DNA of 6,208 bases. Source: an uncultured Chlamydiaceae bacterium (lineage in GTDB: Bacteria > Chlamydiota > Chlamydiia > Chlamydiales > Parachlamydiaceae). Below, one piece after another: positions 4,304 to 6,208 of this stretch. A program made the translations under genes and the position numbers. The stretch is from the NCBI GenBank assembly GCA_945957185.1, contig CAMFKA010000133.1, positions 1-6,208 on the forward strand, given 5' to 3'. The notes beneath the pieces are model-generated. The model saw nothing but the letters and a program-made list of their open reading frames with translations. It was not told the DNA's origin and did no database searches. Position 1 is the stretch's first letter. Every line of letters starts with the position of its first letter.

Positions 4304-6208
4304 ATGTCTCAATTTCGGCTTTTTTCCACACTTTTAGTGTCCTTGGGACTTGTATTTATCGGTGCTAAACTTCCCGAACTCACACCTGAAGATGTGAATG
4401 AAAAAGCTTCGGAAATCATGAAATCGCATGCGATGTACCACTCTTTGACCCCCGAACTCATGAAACGCACCCTGAACAATTATTTAGAGGAGCTCGATCC
4501 CCTCAAAACATACTTTATCGAATCTGATATCCACGAATGGACCAACCCTACAGATCAGCAGCTCGATCAAATTTTGAGCGAATACAACAAGGGAGATTTT
4601 GCTACTTTCTACAAAATTCAAGATGTTTTCGAGAAAACAATCCTCCGTCACCAAAAAATAGAAAGCGAAATCAACCCGGCCGAGCTTCCCAAAAAAGTGA
4701 ATGCTAAAGAATTCAAAGACATCCCTTGGGCGAAGGATGAAAAAGAGCTCAAAGAGCGATTAATGAAAATTCGCGCTTTGCAGTTTGAAGCGGCAGCAAA
4801 ACTCAATGAAGAGCAGCGTGAAAAATCGATCCAAAGAATTGTAAAAAAACGGACAAAAACGGAAGAAGACAACTTAAACCCCGACAAGCAGCAAAAACAA
4901 TACCGCGTGCTTACTAACACTCTCAAAGCAGTCGCTTCTTCGCTGGATGCACACACGAATTACTTCACTCCTGAAGAAGCGAATCAATTCATGATTAACG
5001 TTCAGCAACGACTGTTCGGAATTGGAGCTCAGTTGCGCGACGATTTAAATGGCCTATCGGTTACAAAGATCATCGAAGGTGGTCCTGCAGGCAACAGTAA
5101 AGAATTGAAGCTCAAAGATAAAATCATTGCCGTCAACGGAGAATCCATTGTGGGGATGGATATTGAAGATGCCGTTTCTTTAATTCGTGGAGAAGAGGGC
5201 ACTCCTGTTGTTCTGACGATTGTGCGTGAAATTCCCGACGAAGCCAACCCTTTAAACAATAAAGAGCAAATTTTAGATATTAAATTGAATCGCGGTGAAG
5301 TCGTCCTAAAAGAAACGCGCTACGAGTCGCGTGTAGAGCCATTTGGAGATGGCGTTATCGCCTACCTCAAACTTTACAGCTTCTATCAAGACCCTGAAAG
5401 CTCCTCGACTGTCGATTTAACCAACGAATTGAACAAACTAAAGAGCAAGTACAACGTCAAAGGACTCATCCTCGACCTAAGGTCAAACTCAGGGGGAATG
5501 CTCACTCAAGCTGTCGGCGTTGCAGGGATGTTTATCACTAAAGGAACAGTTGTCTCTATTAAAGATGAAACGGACAAAGTGCAGCATTTGCGACAAATCG
5601 ATGGAAAAGCGTTGTGGAGCGGTCCGCTGATTATTCTTACGAACCGTGGGAGCGCGTCAGCTTCAGAAATTGTCGCAGGGACACTGCAAGACTATGGGCG
5701 AGCGCTTATTGTCGGAGATGATCACACTTATGGAAAAGGATCGTTTCAAACGTTTACTTTAAATTCCAGCAGCAACGGCCCTGTCGACCCCAAAGGGGAA
5801 TACAAAGTCACTCGAGGAAGGTATTACACCGTCTCCGGAAAAACTCCTCAATTGAATGGTGTTCAAGCTGATATTATTGTCCCAGGAGTTTTTTCTGAAA
5901 TTGATGTGGGCGAAAAATTCACTAAAAATGCATTACAACCCGACACGATTGCGCCGAATTTCGATGATCAACTGGACGACATCCCCTCTTATCAGCGTGA
6001 GGAGGCGAAAGTGTTGTATAAGTTCAATTTGCAAAAGAAGATGGAAACTTATGCCCCCTATTTGGCAGCGTTGAAAGAGAATTCCAAAATCCGAATCGAG
6101 CAAAACAAAGACTACCAAGATTTTCTGAAGGAACTGAAGAAAAAAGATGACGAAGGTTCCGACGAAGAGGAAATGGAGAAGACCGGTAAAGGGGATGTGC
6201 AATTGAAC
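4304..6208 (+). CDS. tsp: Tail-specific protease, CT441/Prc type, S41 family (3'-partial)
   Basis: An exported serine protease that degrades or processes proteins from their C-terminal tails. The frame is open from ATG 4304 (AGGA 7 bases upstream) to the last base, 635 codons with no stop. If it matches CT441 (about 649 residues as I recall), only a short end is missing. A signal peptide is visible at 1-21 (LFSTLLVSLGLVFIGA core). A helical N-terminal domain (about 25-225) follows, then a PDZ domain (about 236-330, with LFGIGAQL at 237-244, GGPAG at 259-263 and KDKIIAVNG at 271-279). The S41 core has GLILDLRSNSGG (387-398). Nucleophile S452 lies in GSASASE, general base K478 in YGKGS, and Q482 completes the triad. 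The 26- and 4-residue spacings equal those reported for CT441 (S455/K481/Q485), which also supports the start. The C-terminal region is helical and ends in a charged stretch (612-630). In Chlamydia it is periplasmic, and host-protein cleavage has been proposed. Confidence 0.93.
   Translation, partial: MSQFRLFSTLLVSLGLVFIGAKLPELTPEDVNEKASEIMKSHAMYHSLTPELMKRTLNNYLEELDPLKTYFIESDIHEWTNPTDQQLDQILSEYNKGDFATFYKIQDVFEKTILRHQKIESEINPAELPKKVNAKEFKDIPWAKDEKELKERLMKIRALQFEAAAKLNEEQREKSIQRIVKKRTKTEEDNLNPDKQQKQYRVLTNTLKAVASSLDAHTNYFTPEEANQFMINVQQRLFGIGAQLRDDLNGLSVTKIIEGGPAGNSKELKLKDKIIAVNGESIVGMDIEDAVSLIRGEEGTPVVLTIVREIPDEANPLNNKEQILDIKLNRGEVVLKETRYESRVEPFGDGVIAYLKLYSFYQDPESSSTVDLTNELNKLKSKYNVKGLILDLRSNSGGMLTQAVGVAGMFITKGTVVSIKDETDKVQHLRQIDGKALWSGPLIILTNRGSASASEIVAGTLQDYGRALIVGDDHTYGKGSFQTFTLNSSSNGPVDPKGEYKVTRGRYYTVSGKTPQLNGVQADIIVPGVFSEIDVGEKFTKNALQPDTIAPNFDDQLDDIPSYQREEAKVLYKFNLQKKMETYAPYLAALKENSKIRIEQNKDYQDFLKELKKKDDEGSDEEEMEKTGKGDVQLN

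Noticed and set aside
4648..5259. Minus-strand open frames of 102 and 76 codons opposite tsp
   Set aside because: They are antisense shadows of a strongly supported protease gene, with low-complexity Ser/Phe-rich products and no ribosome binding site that I could see.

Overview
The window looks like one end of a draft contig from a member of the phylum Chlamydiae, probably an environmental (Parachlamydiales-type) lineage rather than Chlamydia itself. The evidence is gene content. A Euo-like tandem winged-HTH protein, RecJ and a Tsp/CT441-type protease sit together, and as I recall these three lie close together in Chlamydia (tsp–crpA–omcB–omcA–gltX–euo–recJ). The protease also keeps the exact Ser–Lys–Gln spacing described for CT441. 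The phylum is inferred from these features, not proven by a search.

Layout. Bases 1-47 are not biological: they are the tail of an Illumina P5 oligo, an 8-base i5 index and the Nextera Read 1 transposase adapter. Real DNA begins at 48 with the 3' part of an unrecognised gene (48-569, +). It has a hydrophobic N-terminal part and two copies of a ~45-residue repeat. It converges on and overlaps by 10 bp a minus-strand cluster read in the order euo-like regulator (3648-4097), TrmA/RlmD-family RNA m5U methyltransferase (2361-3632) and recJ (560-2308). Gaps of 15 and 52 bp with no convincing terminator suggest one transcript. Divergent from this cluster is a nearly complete tail-specific protease gene (4304-6208, +), which is still open when the sequence ends.

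The 206-bp AT-rich region between the regulator and protease genes (4098-4303) carries a plausible promoter for each direction. Its most striking element is a 55-bp imperfect palindrome (4143-4197, 20 of 27 base pairs matched about one centre), which covers the predicted promoter of the regulator gene. It could be an autoregulatory operator.

How the genes may work together: the regulator is likely a developmental-cycle transcription factor. RecJ is DNA-repair housekeeping, the methyltransferase is RNA-modification housekeeping, and Tsp is an exported processing protease. Compared with the Chlamydia order as I recall it, the cysteine-rich envelope genes and gltX are absent from between tsp and euo, and a methyltransferase gene sits between euo and recJ.
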